Of a stretch of DNA of 64,000 nt, positions 7,690 through 20,297 are shown one piece after another. The notes beneath the pieces are model-generated. The model was not told the origin of the DNA and searched no databases. It saw only the letters and a list, made by a program, of their open reading frames with translations. Source of the stretch: Smaragdicoccus niigatensis DSM 44881 = NBRC 103563 (lineage in GTDB: Bacteria; Actinomycetota; Actinomycetes; Mycobacteriales; Mycobacteriaceae); NCBI RefSeq assembly GCF_000380645.1, contig NZ_AQXZ01000019.1:834761-898760 (forward strand). The letters are read 5' to 3'. Both the position numbers and the translations under genes were made by a program. How positions within the stretch are numbered: position 1 is the stretch's first letter; every line of letters begins with the position of its first letter.

Positions 7690-9246
7690 TTACTCCCACT
7701 CGATGGTGCCCGGTGGCTTGCTTGTCACGTCGAGAACCACGCGGTTGACATCGGCCACCTCGTTGGTGATCCGGGTCGAAATCCGCTCCAGAACTTCGTA
7801 CGGCAATCGGGTCCAGTCCGCGGTCATCGCGTCTTCACTGGAAACCGGACGCAACACGATCGGATGCCCGTAGGTGCGTCCGTCGCCCTGAACGCCCACG
7901 CTGCGCACATCGGCCAGCAGCACGACCGGGCACTGCCAGATCTGGTTGTCGAGTCCAGCCGCAGTCAATTCCTCGCGAGCGATGGCATCCGCCTGGCGAA
8001 GCGTCTCGAGCCGCTCGTGCGTGATCTCTCCGACGATACGAATCGCCAGTCCCGGACCGGGGAACGGCTGCCGCCCGACGATCTCCTCCGGCAGGCCAAG
8101 GTCACGACCGACCGCCCGGACCTCGTCCTTGAACAGCAGTCGCAGCGGCTCGACGAGCTTGAACTCCAAGTCGTCCGGAAGCCCGCCGACGTTGTGGTGG
8201 CTCTTGATGTTCGCCGTCCCGGTTCCGCCGCCCGACTCGACGACATCCGGATACAGCGTGCCCTGGACGAGGAAGTCGACCTTGTGGTCGGTGACGACCG
8301 TCGACACCGCCTCTTCGAAGGAACGGATGAATTCGCGACCGATGATCTTGCGCTTGGTCTCCGGGTCGGAAACGCCGCTCAAGGCGCCGAGGAACTTGTC
8401 GACGGCGTCGACGGTCACGAGCTTGGCACCGGTCGCGGCGACGAAGTCCTCCTGAACCTGCTCCCGCTCGCCGGCACGCAGAAGACCGTGGTCGACGAAG
8501 ACACACGTGAGTCGGTCACCGATCGCCCGCTGCACCAGCGCAGCAGCGACGGCCGAGTCGACACCACCGGACAGACCGCAGATCGCGTGACCGTCGCCAA
8601 CCTGCTCACGAACCTGTTCGATGAGCGCGTTGGCGATGTTCGACGCCGTCCACGCGCCCGGCAGCCCAGCGATCTCGTGCAAAAAGCGGCTCAGGACCTG
8701 CTGGCCGTGCGGCGAGTGCAGAACCTCCGGGTGGTACTGCACACCCGCGAGACGGCGAGCACGGTTCTCGAACGCGGCAACCGGTGCGCCGACCGTCGAA
8801 CCGGTGACCTCGAAGCCGTCAGGCGCCGCGACAACGGCGTCGCCATGGCTCATCCAGACCGGCTGGGTGCCCGGCAAGCCGGAATGCAGCAGACCGCCAT
8901 CAACCGTCATCTCGGTGCGGCCATACTCACGGGTTCCGGTCTTGGAGACCGTTCCACCGAGCGCATGAGCCATCGCTTGGAAGCCGTAGCAGATGCCGAA
9001 CACCGGGACATCGAGGTCGAAGATGCTCGGGTCGAGCTGCGGAGCACCGTCCTCGTAGACGCTGGACGGTCCGCCCGACAGCACGATCGCCGCGGGGTTC
9101 TTGGCCTTGAGCTCGTCGACCGTCGCCGTATGCGGCACGACCTCCGAGTACACCTTCGCCTCGCGGACGCGCCGCGCAATGAGTTGCGCGTACTGCGCAC
9201 CGAAATCGATGACGAGTACCGGACGCTGCTGGTTGCTATCGGTCAC
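7690..9246 (-). CDS. guaA: GMP synthase (glutamine-hydrolysing)
   Basis: 518 residues from GTG 9246 ([17 protein letters not shown]); a longer frame to 9285 adds a poor N-terminus. The class I glutamine amidotransferase domain shows the nucleophile Cys86 in VFGICYGFQ and the His-Glu pair in QYHPEVLHS. The ATP-pyrophosphatase domain has the P-loop [14 protein letters not shown], and the C-terminal dimerisation domain ends in [10 protein letters not shown]. It converts XMP to GMP, the last step of de novo GMP synthesis, and lies near guaB2 and guaB3, which supply XMP. Confidence 0.97.
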   Translation of the reverse strand: MTDSNQQRPVLVIDFGAQYAQLIARRVREAKVYSEVVPHTATVDELKAKNPAAIVLSGGPSSVYEDGAPQLDPSIFDLDVPVFGICYGFQAMAHALGGTVSKTGTREYGRTEMTVDGGLLHSGLPGTQPVWMSHGDAVVAAPDGFEVTGSTVGAPVAAFENRARRLAGVQYHPEVLHSPHGQQVLSRFLHEIAGLPGAWTASNIANALIEQVREQVGDGHAICGLSGGVDSAVAAALVQRAIGDRLTCVFVDHGLLRAGEREQVQEDFVAATGAKLVTVDAVDKFLGALSGVSDPETKRKIIGREFIRSFEEAVSTVVTDHKVDFLVQGTLYPDVVESGGGTGTANIKSHHNVGGLPDDLEFKLVEPLRLLFKDEVRAVGRDLGLPEEIVGRQPFPGPGLAIRIVGEITHERLETLRQADAIAREELTAAGLDNQIWQCPVVLLADVRSVGVQGDGRTYGHPIVLRPVSSEDAMTADWTRLPYEVLERISTRITNEVADVNRVVLDVTSKPPGTIEWE

Positions 9247-9309
9247 GCCGAAGAGTTTAGTCGGTCCCGAATTTGCTCTTCGCACGACAACTGAGGCTGA
9301 CGATCCGCC

Positions 9310-10053
9310 TCAGGAGAAATGCGTGACCGGGCGTTCCAGCTCGACCCCGTCCACCGTGATGTCGACCTTCTCGTTGTAGAAGCTGATCAGGCCGGCGATC
9401 GCCGCACAGGCGGCCAACGGAAACTGGTAGGTCCAAGCGATGTCGGCGACGTCCTCGGTCGACCAGTACCCACTCGTGACCCCCTTGTACGGGCATTGGG
9501 TCTGGGTGGGCGATGACGTGAGGTGCTCGAAGCGAACATCGGTTGGGTCGAGGTAGTAGCGCGTCGGCAACCCGGTCTCGAACAACAAGACAGGCGAATG
9601 TGACTCGGCGAGAAGGACGCCATTGCGCCGGACTTCGACGTGCCGGGTGGACCGAAGTGCATCCACACGCGCGTAGGGATTGCGTGGGTGGACGAAGATC
9701 CGCTCGTCCTCCTCGTACCACGCGTCCAGTGCCGACCACTCGAATCGAGCGTGGTCAGCGAGCGGCCCGTCCTGGTAGACGCGGACGGCTTCCGCTACTT
9801 CCCGATCTCCGACGCGCAGACCGTACCGCTTAGCCGTTCCGCGCTTGAGCTTCAACTCCCGATGCTCATCCACCAGCGCGGCGGCATCGATGTCGTTGAT
9901 CGGGATGTAGAACTGCGGATACTTGGGCGATTCCCAGACATATCGCGCTCGTTGCGTATCCACGACCGTTCGACCGGCGAGAACGGCACGGACCCGCCTG
10001 GGAACGGGTTCAAAGTCACCCTGCGGCGCCAATGCTTGTGGGTAGTCCGCCAT
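9310..10053 (-). CDS. DUF427 domain protein
   Basis: A 247-residue soluble protein with two copies of the DUF427 beta-rich unit: VRAVLAGRTVVDTQRARYVWE near residue 22 and VRRNGVLLAESHSPVLLFE near 140, each followed by a Tyr/Asp-containing segment (YPQFYIPINDID and YYLDPTDVRFE). The family is widespread in actinobacteria but has no established biochemical role. It lies between guaA and guaB3 on the same strand, with gaps of 63 nt and 22 nt. Confidence 0.85.
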   Translation of the reverse strand: MADYPQALAPQGDFEPVPRRVRAVLAGRTVVDTQRARYVWESPKYPQFYIPINDIDAAALVDEHRELKLKRGTAKRYGLRVGDREVAEAVRVYQDGPLADHARFEWSALDAWYEEDERIFVHPRNPYARVDALRSTRHVEVRRNGVLLAESHSPVLLFETGLPTRYYLDPTDVRFEHLTSSPTQTQCPYKGVTSGYWSTEDVADIAWTYQFPLAACAAIAGLISFYNEKVDITVDGVELERPVTHFS

Positions 10054-10075
10054 GGCGCTGAGGCTACTCGCCCAC

Positions 10076-11209
10076 TTAGCCCCGAACTGTCAGTCCGACC
10101 TTCTGGAATTCCTTGAGGTCGCTGTAGCCGGCCTTGGCCATCGAACGACGAAGACCGCCGACGAGGTTGAGCGAGCCGAACGGGTCGTTCGACGGACCCT
10201 GCAGAACCTGCTCGAGCGACGGACGGTCGCCGTAGGTGACCGGCAGCATCGCGCCGCGCGGCAGCGACGGGTGTGCCGCCGCGGCCGGCCAGTACCAGCC
10301 CTTGCCCGGCGCCTCGGCCGCCGCCGCCAACGGAACACCGAGTACAGCGGCGTCGGCACCACAGGCGATCGCCTTTGCCAGCGAACCGCCCGTCGCGATA
10401 TCGCCGTCAGCGATGACGTGGACGTAGCGTCCACCGGTTTCGTCGAGGTAGTCGCGACGCGCCGCCGCCGCATCCGCGATCGCGGTGGCCATGCGGACGC
10501 CGATACCGAGGACCTCACCAGTGGTCGTGGTGCCGGCGAACGAGCCGTAGCCGACGATGACGCCAGCGGCGCCGGTCCGCATGAGGTGCAGCGCAGTGCG
10601 GTGATCGGTGACCGCACCCGCGACGACTGGAACGTCGAGATCGGCGATGAACGTCTTGAGGTTGATCGGCGAATCGTCACCCACATGCTCGGCCGAAATG
10701 ATCGTGCCCTGGATGACCAGTAGGTCGATGCCGGCCTTGAGGAGCACCGGGGTCAGCGCGGCCGCGTTCTGCGGGCTGACCCGGACAGCCGTCGTGACAC
10801 CGGAAGCGCGGATGCGCGCGACGACCTCGCCGAGCAGGTCGGGATTGACCGGCGCGCTGTGCAGCTTCTGCAGCAAGGAGATGGCGGCTTCGTCCTCCGC
10901 CTCGGAGTCCGCGAGCTCGACCAGCTGCCCGATCTTGTCCTCGGCGTCGCGGTGACGGGCCCACAGACCCTCACCGTTGAACATCGCGAGGCCGCCGAGA
11001 CGACCCATTTCGATCGCGAACTCGGGCGAGACCAGAGCGTCGGTCGGGTGCGCGAGCACCGGCATGTCGAAGCGGTAGGCGTCCAACTGCCAGGACGTGG
11101 ACACCTGCTTCGACGAACGTGTCCGCCGCGACGGAACGATGTCGACATCGTCCAGGTCGTAGGTACGCCGGGCGGACCGGCCCATGCCGATCTCAACGAG
11201 GTCGCGCAC
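10076..11209 (-). CDS. guaB3: GuaB3 family IMP dehydrogenase-related protein
   Basis: A 377-residue (beta/alpha)8 protein starting RDLVEIGMGRSARRTYDLDDV. It lacks the CBS pair present in GuaB2 and matches the actinobacterial GuaB3 group (Rv3410c type): the phosphate-binding region AGAVTDHRTALHLMRTGA and VGYGSFAGTTTTGEV are visible. The GxGSxCxTR active-site Cys loop of true IMP dehydrogenase is not evident. Its reaction in actinobacteria is unsettled; it may act on IMP/XMP or be regulatory. It ends next to the DUF427 gene and starts 42 nt downstream of guaB2. Confidence 0.9.
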   Translation of the reverse strand: MRDLVEIGMGRSARRTYDLDDVDIVPSRRTRSSKQVSTSWQLDAYRFDMPVLAHPTDALVSPEFAIEMGRLGGLAMFNGEGLWARHRDAEDKIGQLVELADSEAEDEAAISLLQKLHSAPVNPDLLGEVVARIRASGVTTAVRVSPQNAAALTPVLLKAGIDLLVIQGTIISAEHVGDDSPINLKTFIADLDVPVVAGAVTDHRTALHLMRTGAAGVIVGYGSFAGTTTTGEVLGIGVRMATAIADAAAARRDYLDETGGRYVHVIADGDIATGGSLAKAIACGADAAVLGVPLAAAAEAPGKGWYWPAAAAHPSLPRGAMLPVTYGDRPSLEQVLQGPSNDPFGSLNLVGGLRRSMAKAGYSDLKEFQKVGLTVRG

Positions 11210-11251
11210 TCGAGTGCCTTTCGGGTGTGGGTGACTTACCGGTGGTACAGG

Positions 11252-12787
<1,536 letters not shown>

Positions 12788-12898
12788 TCATCTCACCGCG
12801 AGGACGTGCTGTCCGTCTATGGTACTTGGTCTGGCGAAATCGACTCCGGCCAGCGATGCGGCTGGAAAACCGCTGGCTGTTCTGCGTACCTTTAAGGT

Positions 12899-13303
12899 GT
12901 GCGCGACTCACTCCCTCCCGGGCTTCCGCCGGACCCGTTCGCGGATGATCCCAACGACCCGGCCGCCGCGCTGGATGCACTCGATCCAGGCGAGCCTCTA
13001 GACGCTTCCGAGCGTGAAGCGGTCGAAGCCGACCTCGCTGACCTGCACGTCTACGAGGCATTGCTGCGCCACCAAGGCGTCCGCGGCCTCGTCGTCAACT
13101 GCGAGGACTGCCGCGAGGACCACTACCACGACTGGGAGATGCTGCGCGCGAACCTGCTGCAGCTCCTCGTCGACGGAACGGTCCGCCCGCACGAGCCCGC
13201 GTTCGACCCACACCCTGACGACTACGTCACATGGGATTACTGCCGCGGCTATGCCGACGCCGCGATGAACCGCGCACTTCGCGGCGAAGAATTCGGCCGC
13301 TAG
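12899..13303 (+). CDS. DUF5319 family protein (Rv3412-like)
   Basis: A 134-residue acidic soluble protein starting [18 protein letters not shown], the same opening as Rv3412-type proteins, which fixes the GTG at 12899. A short CxxC followed by His-rich residues ([15 protein letters not shown], about 62-76) could bind a metal, but the function of the family is unknown. The C-terminal segment [14 protein letters not shown] is well conserved in Mycobacteriales. A strong hairpin follows the stop. Confidence 0.9.
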   Translation: MRDSLPPGLPPDPFADDPNDPAAALDALDPGEPLDASEREAVEADLADLHVYEALLRHQGVRGLVVNCEDCREDHYHDWEMLRANLLQLLVDGTVRPHEPAFDPHPDDYVTWDYCRGYADAAMNRALRGEEFGR

Positions 13304-13312
13304 ACCTCAAAG

Positions 13313-13349
13313 AGAAATGGGCGGACTGCGATGCAGTCCGCCCATTTCT
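13313..13349. terminator. Bidirectional terminator between DUF5319 gene and rsdA
   Basis: A perfect inverted repeat: 17-nt arm AGAAATGGGCGGACTGC (13313-13329), 3-nt loop, complementary arm 13333-13349. It lies between converging stops at 13303 and 13366. Confidence 0.88.
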
Positions 13350-13365
13350 GGTCTTGTGGTGAATC

Positions 13366-14295
13366 TCAGGAGTGAGACGACTCCGAGGACGAGGTCTCGC
13401 TGCCCGGCTCAGACTGGCCAACCGGCGGCGCTGCGTTGGACACCGAAGACGCGGTGGTCGTCGTGGTTTCGGCGGTCGACGGCAGCGACTCTGTGGTGGT
13501 TGTTGTCGGGGTCGGCTGCGTCGTCGTGGTGGAGGACGACGAAGACCCACCCTCGTTGCTGCCCGCCGGTACGCCGGCCTCGGACGACGGCGGCTCCGGC
13601 GTCGAGGAGGGGGTGATGAGCGACGACAGCGCTGAGGTCGGAACGTTCGGGAACGTCGACTTGACCAGCGTCAGGTACGAGCTGAGCGTCGTCATGATCC
13701 GGTCGCGAGCGTCATCGTCGTTGACCTTCTGTGCGGCTTGCGCGGCACTCGAGAGGTGATCGATGGCCTGCTCAGGGTCGCCTGAAGTAATGGCATCGTC
13801 GACCTGCTGCAACTCGTTGTTGGTGTCGAGCTGCGCGACGGTCGATTCAGCTTGCTCCTTGAACACCACTTCCTTGACTCCCCAGAGCGGGTCACCAGGC
13901 GCGGCGTTGTAGGAGAAGACACTGAGACCACCAACGACGATGGCAAGCACCGCGGCGGCGCTCATCACCGGACGAAGAAGGCGAAGTCCCTGCATGGAGG
14001 CCATGCGGTAGCGGCGGGCACGAATCGCGTCGTGCACGGCTGCCTCAACGGCGTCGAGATCGGGGCCTGCGGGAAGAGCGGGTGCAACGATCGCTGCCCG
14101 CCAGTCCACGAACAGTTCAGCAACCAGCGCCTCATCGGCGTCGGCGAACTCGAATTCGCTTTCACTGGCAATTGCGTCGATCAGCGCGTCATCGTGCCGG
14201 ACGGCTGCGATGTCGATGGGCGCGCTGGCGGCAGTGTCGGCCGAGGAATCGCTTGGCAGCGACTCACCCGAGGTCCACTGACCGTCGTTAACCAT
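13366..14295 (-). CDS. rsdA: RsdA, anti-sigma factor for SigD
   Basis: 309 residues from ATG 14295 (MVNDGQWTSG); a frame to 14316 also exists. The cytoplasmic N-terminal part (about 25-95) carries the sigma-binding segment IDAIASESEFEFADADEAL. A single membrane helix follows (about 118-142), then an extracytoplasmic domain and a Thr/Ser/Pro-rich tail from about 235 onward. This architecture and position next to sigD match Rv3413c (RsdA), an anti-sigma that lacks the zinc HCC motif. The ATG overlaps the sigD stop by 8 nt (ATGGTTAA), so the two proteins are made in step. Confidence 0.88.
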   Translation of the reverse strand: MVNDGQWTSGESLPSDSSADTAASAPIDIAAVRHDDALIDAIASESEFEFADADEALVAELFVDWRAAIVAPALPAGPDLDAVEAAVHDAIRARRYRMASMQGLRLLRPVMSAAAVLAIVVGGLSVFSYNAAPGDPLWGVKEVVFKEQAESTVAQLDTNNELQQVDDAITSGDPEQAIDHLSSAAQAAQKVNDDDARDRIMTTLSSYLTLVKSTFPNVPTSALSSLITPSSTPEPPSSEAGVPAGSNEGGSSSSSTTTTQPTPTTTTTESLPSTAETTTTTASSVSNAAPPVGQSEPGSETSSSESSHS

Positions 14296-14899
14296 CCAAT
14301 TCACCCGCCTTCGCAATTTGCGTCTTCAGTTTCGAGATCGCTCTGTGCTGAGCTACCCGAATTGCCCCTGCAGTACTCCCGACAGCTGCAGCAGTTTCCT
14401 CTGCAGACAGTCCAACAACTAAGCGGAGAATAAGAATTTCCCGATGTTTTTCTGGGAGAGATGAGAGCAATGCTTCCATTGCCCGACTCGCCTCAGCATC
14501 GATCGCTCTTTGCTCCGGTCCATCATCGTTTGAGATGACATCAGGTACTTCGGAAACCGGCTCGGATTTGTTACGCGCCGAGCTTCTATGCGCATCGGCG
14601 ACTTTGTGAGCCGCAATTCCGTAGACGAAAGCCATGAACGGCCGGCCCTGATCCTGAAATCGAGGAAGGGCGGTCATCACAGCCATGCACACTTCTTGTG
14701 CCACATCGTCGGCCGAAAGAGAGCCACGTTCCGCTGCGCCGACCCTCGCCCTGACATATCGCACGACGAGAGGCCGGATGGTTTGAAGAACCTGGGAGAG
14801 TGCGGTCCGGTCGCCCTGCGCAGCGGCAGTGACAGCCGATTCCAACTCCTCGCCCGTCAAAGTCATCGTCAGCGGTTTTCCTGGCGTTACAGCGGACAC
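14288..14899 (-). CDS. sigD: ECF RNA polymerase sigma factor SigD
   Basis: Up to 203 residues; GTG 14899 is the longest start and ATG 14866 (MTLTGEELES) a plausible alternative. Region 2 shows LSADDVAQEVCMAVMTALPRF, and region 4 LPEKHREILILRLVVGLSAEE with the HTH VGSTAGAIRVAQHRAISKLK. In mycobacteria SigD controls ribosomal, lipid and stationary-phase genes and is held by RsdA, which is encoded immediately downstream with an 8-nt overlap. Codon use has more A/T-rich codons than its neighbours. Confidence 0.9.
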   Translation of the reverse strand: MSAVTPGKPLTMTLTGEELESAVTAAAQGDRTALSQVLQTIRPLVVRYVRARVGAAERGSLSADDVAQEVCMAVMTALPRFQDQGRPFMAFVYGIAAHKVADAHRSSARNKSEPVSEVPDVISNDDGPEQRAIDAEASRAMEALLSSLPEKHREILILRLVVGLSAEETAAAVGSTAGAIRVAQHRAISKLKTQIAKAGELDG

Positions 14900-15005
14900 G
14901 GACCGTTGATCAGGCGTGCTTCGACCGCCCCGGGGGCCGGCAGAACATCTCCCACAATAGCCATCGGCTTGCCAGTCGCGACCTCAATACCCCTTCGGTG
15001 TCGTG

Positions 15006-15803
15006 TCACCGGAAGACCCCACCTCGCCGCTCGATCTCGGCAGCGCACGCATGTGCCCTGGCGACCGCGTCCGGCGACGACGTGATTCCACCGAGAAGCA
15101 TCGACGCCGCCCACTCCAGGGGCACCAGGCCGGCTTCGGCACACTGCCCGGCTACTTCTGCAGCCAATTCGGCTCCGCGCGAAATCTCCCCCACCGCACT
15201 GGTTGAAGCGGCAACTAGCAACCGCGATTTGATCTCATGGCGAACTGCGCCGGCCTCGCGGGAACGCTCGAGGGCCGATTCCGCATGCGCCAAAGCCGCC
15301 CGTCCATTTCCGGAAGCCAACGACAGTTCCGCCGTCACCCAACTCAGGCGAACGAGTGCGCGCCAGAACCGGTCCTCCGATCGGCCGTCGAGGGCGTCGC
15401 GCACTCGGTGCAGCAGACTTTCCGTCACGGCGAGTCGCCACTGCCCGATCGCATCCGCAGCGAGGCCGGTCAGCGCGTCACACAGGGCTTCTACCTGGAG
15501 GTCCGAGGGCGGGGCGGCCAAGGCGTGTCGCACCGCGGCACCGTCGCGTCCAGCAGCCAGCCGATGCCACCCCAATTGCCGGAGCCACGACGCCTGGGCG
15601 CTGCACACCAATGACCTCGTTGAATCATCAATCGCACGAATTCGCCCAATCTCGGCGCGCGCACGTGCGTAATGCCCTTGCGCGGCAAGTGCGACGGCCC
15701 GCTCCCAATGTTCGAAATTGGTGGATGCGGCAACGATTAGTGCGCCCGGCGATCCACCGAATGCCGCCGCAGCCGCATTCACCGGCAAGCGATTCACGCC
15801 CAC
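15006..15803 (-). CDS. Rv3415c-like helical repeat protein of unknown function
   Basis: About 265 residues from GTG 15803 (VGVNRLPVNAAAAAFGG); the frame stays open to 15947 but the extra N-terminus looks non-coding. It is made of Ala-rich helical pairs (EHWERAVALAAQGHYARA, WVTAELSLASGNGRAALA) that resemble TPR or SEL1-type repeats. The position between sigD and the whiB3-like gene matches Rv3415c, whose role is unknown. No signal peptide or membrane segment is seen. Confidence 0.75.
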   Translation of the reverse strand: MGVNRLPVNAAAAAFGGSPGALIVAASTNFEHWERAVALAAQGHYARARAEIGRIRAIDDSTRSLVCSAQASWLRQLGWHRLAAGRDGAAVRHALAAPPSDLQVEALCDALTGLAADAIGQWRLAVTESLLHRVRDALDGRSEDRFWRALVRLSWVTAELSLASGNGRAALAHAESALERSREAGAVRHEIKSRLLVAASTSAVGEISRGAELAAEVAGQCAEAGLVPLEWAASMLLGGITSSPDAVARAHACAAEIERRGGVFR

Positions 15804-16204
15804 GTGAGGAATATTCAACGAAACAACCGGTTTCTTTTCCGTTACCGACGGCGCCACTTCAAGTAACGCACGTGTTACACAAATTGCGCGGCAACCAGTC
15901 GGTCGCCGCGCGTTCACCTGAATTACACCAAACCCCGGCGAGGGCACAGCGCACCCCGAAAGTAAATGGCGATCGGGTTAATTCTCGGTGCCACACCTAT
16001 GCGTTTCCGCACTTCGGCGCCGTATTGACGGGTTTTCCGGGCGGCACCTAACGTTGGCACCGCAAGGCCGGATCCGCCACTCGAGATCGACACCACGTCG
16101 ACCGCCGGGCGTCGGGCCGCAGCCTCCGCAACCTGATCAGGGCGGACCCCGCCGTACCGAGCATCGTGACCTGCTCGGTACCTGCAAGCCAAAAAGGAGT
16201 TCAC
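15804..16204. promoter_or_regulatory. 401-nt intergenic region upstream of the whiB3-like gene
   Basis: No convincing gene is seen. A sigma-70-like promoter reading rightward is visible: TTGACG at 16025-16030, 18-nt spacer, TAACGT at 16049-16054. It would give a leader of about 145 nt before the whiB ATG. AAAAAGGAG lies just before that ATG. Confidence 0.55.
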
Positions 16205-16501
16205 ATGGCACTTCCTGCACAGCTTCCCGGACCGAATGCGGACCTGTGGGATTGGCAGATGCGTGGCTCCTGTCGCGGACTGGACTCGTCGGTGTTCTTC
16301 CATCCCGACGGCGAACGCGGCCGAGCCCGCGTTCAGCGGGAGATGCGCGCCAAGGAGATCTGCCGCGCCTGCCCGGTGCTGAACCAGTGCCGCAGCCACG
16401 CGCTACGCGTCGCCGAGCCGTACGGCATCTGGGGCGGCCTGAGTGAGGCCGAGCGCGAGCTCTACGTCCGCCGATCGGGCCGCCGCCGCATCGCCGGCTG
16501 A
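16205..16501 (+). CDS. whiB3: WhiB3-like iron-sulfur transcription factor
   Basis: A 98-residue protein from ATG 16205, which has the strong site AAAAAGGAG. The four Fe-S ligands are Cys23 (GSCRG), Cys53, Cys56 and Cys62 (ICRACPVLNQC), followed by the turn GIWGG (74-78) and a basic tail RRSGRRRIAG for DNA contact. WhiB3 proteins bind a [4Fe-4S] cluster, partner the primary sigma factor, and adjust redox and lipid metabolism. Its location next to sigD and groEL1 copies the Rv3416 neighbourhood, which supports the WhiB3 assignment over other WhiB types. Confidence 0.88.
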   Translation: MALPAQLPGPNADLWDWQMRGSCRGLDSSVFFHPDGERGRARVQREMRAKEICRACPVLNQCRSHALRVAEPYGIWGGLSEAERELYVRRSGRRRIAG

Positions 16502-16513
16502 CGCCGCAGACGA

Positions 16514-16548
16514 GGAAGGGCCGCCACAGCACCTGTGGCGGCCCTTCC
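16514..16548. terminator. Bidirectional terminator between whiB3 and groEL1
   Basis: A perfect inverted repeat: 16-nt arm GGAAGGGCCGCCACAG (16514-16529), loop CAC, complementary arm 16533-16548. It lies between converging stops. Confidence 0.88.
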
Positions 16549-16558
16549 AACACATCAA

Positions 16559-18202
<1,644 letters not shown>

Positions 18203-18317
18203 TCATGAAGGGTCGTAGAAAGCACTCATCTTGGGTTGAAAACACACCGCCCCGGCGACCGAAGATTTCCGGCCATCCGGGGCGAGTGCATAACTGCTTG
18301 CTCGTATGACGCCTGGA

Positions 18318-18614
18318 TTACTTGTTGACGACAGCCAGCACGTCACGAGCCGACAGGATCAGGTACTCCTGGCCGGCGTACTTGATCTCGGTTCCGCCGT
18401 ACTTGCTGTAGATCACGGTGTCGCCTTCCTTGACGTCAACCGGAATCCGATCGCCCTTCTCGTTGATGCGTCCAGCACCAACTGCGATGACGGTGCCCTC
18501 CTGGGGCTTCTCCTTCGCCGTGTCCGGAATGACCAGGCCGGAGGCGGTCTTCGTCTCAGCCTCGTTGGCCTGGACGAGGATCTTGTCCTCGAGCGGCTTG
18601 ATGTTCACGCTCAC
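18318..18614 (-). CDS. groES: 10-kDa co-chaperonin GroES
   Basis: A 98-residue protein of normal length starting [19 protein letters not shown], with the mobile loop around [18 protein letters not shown] and the roof-loop region. It forms the heptameric lid on GroEL and is the first gene of the CIRCE-controlled groES-groEL1 unit. GTGGAGGGC lies close before the start. Confidence 0.96.
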   Translation of the reverse strand: MSVNIKPLEDKILVQANEAETKTASGLVIPDTAKEKPQEGTVIAVGAGRINEKGDRIPVDVKEGDTVIYSKYGGTEIKYAGQEYLILSARDVLAVVNK

Positions 18615-18698
18615 GTGAGCCCTCCACTTTCAGTGGTCCATTGTGGTTATCGGCCGTCAGGTGATCCCGTCGTCGCGGGTGCCGGAACCACCAGCCAA

Positions 18699-18725
18699 CT
18701 AGCACTCTATACGGGCGAGTGCCAG
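18699..18725 (-). promoter_or_regulatory. CIRCE operator (HrcA site) of groES-groEL1
   Basis: On the reverse strand it reads CTGGCACTC-N9-GAGTGCTAG, the classical CIRCE inverted repeat with a 9-nt spacer. It lies about 85 bp upstream of groES, so HrcA repression at normal temperature is expected. CTTGAGT immediately upstream is a half-match to an HspR HAIR element, but its partner arm is degenerate. Confidence 0.88.
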
Positions 18726-18765
18726 CACTCAAGGGTGGGTCGCGCTAAAGCCGTCGCCCTACGCG

Positions 18766-19812
18766 CTAAGCGAAAACCTGGCTGGTTTCCACCGAAAGGC
18801 CCGGGTCGGCAGCCACGTTCATCGGACTCGGTTCCGCACCGCCCGCGATGAGGTGCGCAGCGAAGGAAGCGATCATCACGCCGTTGTCGGTGCACAGCCG
18901 TGGCTTGGGAATTCGCAGGTTGATGCCGGCGCGATCGCACCGTTCCTGCGCCATGCTGCGAATCCGCGAGTTCGCCGTCGCACCGCCGCCGAGGACGAGT
19001 GTCTCGATGCCGAAGTCCGAGCAGGCCCGGACCGCTTTCATCGTCAGGACGTCGGCAACCGACTCCTGGAAGCTCGCTGCGATGTCGGCCAGCGGCAGCT
19101 GGGCGTCTTCTCCGAAGTCGCGCCGGTACCCCTCGACGTAGCGTGCGACAGCCGTCTTCAGGCCGGAGAACGAGAAGTCATGACGTGGACTGTTCGAACC
19201 CGTCATTCCGCGCGGAAACGCGATCGCGTCCGGATTGCCGGATTGTGCCAACTCGTCGACGACCGGACCGCCCGGATACCCGAGGCCGAGCATGCGCGCG
19301 ACCTTGTCGAACGCCTCGCCGGCCGCATCGTCTACGGTGGTGCCGAGTTCTGCGATGGGCTTCGACAGATCGTCGACGCGCAAGAGGTGCGTGTGCCCGC
19401 CGGAGACGAGCAGCGCGACGCACGACGGCATCGGGCCATGTTCGATCGTGTCGACGGCGACGTGCCCACCCAGGTGGTTCACGGCATAGAACGGGACGCC
19501 CCAGGCGGTCGCGTATGCCTTTGCGGCCGCGACACCGACCATCAGCGCGCCGGCCAGCCCCGGACCAATCGTGACGGCAACCGCATCCGGCACCTTGACC
19601 CCAGCGGCCTTGAGCGCTCGTTGCATGGCCGGAACGATGGCTTCCAAATGCGCGCGCGACGCGATCTCCGGAACGACGCCACCGAAGCGCTTGTGCAGAT
19701 CGACGCTCGAGGCGACCTCGTCCGCGAGGACTTCACAGGTGCCGTCGGAATTCCAGCGCACGATGCCAACGCCGGTTTCATCGCACGAGCTCTCGATACC
19801 GAGAACAATCAC
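18766..19812 (-). CDS. tsaD: tRNA N6-threonylcarbamoyladenosine transferase TsaD
   Basis: 348 residues from GTG 19812 ([16 protein letters not shown]); the frame is open further upstream but that part lies over rimI. Family marks are the metal-binding [14 protein letters not shown], and the ASNAK-type nucleotide-binding fold with FSFSGLKTA and [11 protein letters not shown]. It joins threonylcarbamoyl to A37 of ANN-reading tRNAs together with TsaB and TsaE. Its GTG overlaps the rimI stop (GTGA), so it is the last gene of a coupled tsaE-tsaB-rimI-tsaD run. Confidence 0.96.
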   Translation of the reverse strand: MIVLGIESSCDETGVGIVRWNSDGTCEVLADEVASSVDLHKRFGGVVPEIASRAHLEAIVPAMQRALKAAGVKVPDAVAVTIGPGLAGALMVGVAAAKAYATAWGVPFYAVNHLGGHVAVDTIEHGPMPSCVALLVSGGHTHLLRVDDLSKPIAELGTTVDDAAGEAFDKVARMLGLGYPGGPVVDELAQSGNPDAIAFPRGMTGSNSPRHDFSFSGLKTAVARYVEGYRRDFGEDAQLPLADIAASFQESVADVLTMKAVRACSDFGIETLVLGGGATANSRIRSMAQERCDRAGINLRIPKPRLCTDNGVMIASFAAHLIAGGAEPSPMNVAADPGLSVETSQVFA

Positions 19813-20297
19813 AACGAATCCTCGTCGGCCGAGCCGCGACACATCGTGTACGCGTCCGCACCGCTGGGCTGGTAATAATTCGGGCGCTTGCCGAGAACCT
19901 CGAACTCGAACGACTCGTACATGCCGATCGCTGCCGCGTTGTCCGTACGGACTTCGAGGAACACCGGTCCCCCGAAGGCATCGGCCACTTCGAGCATCGC
20001 CTCCATCAGGAGGCGCCCGATCCCGTGGCGCTGCCATTCCGGGTCGACGCCGACGGTGTGCACCTCGCACTCACCGTTGCCCTGAGTGCCGAGCAGTGCG
20101 ATACCGGCGTAGCCGACCAGCTCACCGTTGATCCGCGCCGCGAAGTAGTGGTTCGCGGGCTGACGTAGTTCCGCCCGGAACGCCTCGATGCTCCACGGTC
20201 CATCACCGGCGAACAGGATCGTCTCGAGTTCGGCGCAGCGTTCGGCGTCCTCGGGCTTCATTGCACCGATGACGACTTCCCTTGACACTGCGGTCAT
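19809..20297 (-). CDS. rimI: Ribosomal protein S18-alanine N-acetyltransferase RimI
   Basis: A 162-residue GNAT protein with the acetyl-CoA binding segment [19 protein letters not shown] and the downstream strand [19 protein letters not shown] typical of RimI. It acetylates protein N-termini, classically S18. The gene lies between tsaB and tsaD with 4-nt overlaps on both sides, the usual actinobacterial arrangement. Confidence 0.92.
   Translation of the reverse strand: MTAVSREVVIGAMKPEDAERCAELETILFAGDGPWSIEAFRAELRQPANHYFAARINGELVGYAGIALLGTQGNGECEVHTVGVDPEWQRHGIGRLLMEAMLEVADAFGGPVFLEVRTDNAAAIGMYESFEFEVLGKRPNYYQPSGADAYTMCRGSADEDSL

Noticed and set aside
7864-9294. 476-aa open frame on the + strand
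   Set aside because: It is antisense to guaA, which has all catalytic motifs; the frame is a high-GC shadow with Arg/Asp-rich low-complexity protein.
18717-18733. HspR HAIR element near CIRCE
   Set aside because: Only the CTTGAGT arm fits; the second arm ACTCAAG is not present.
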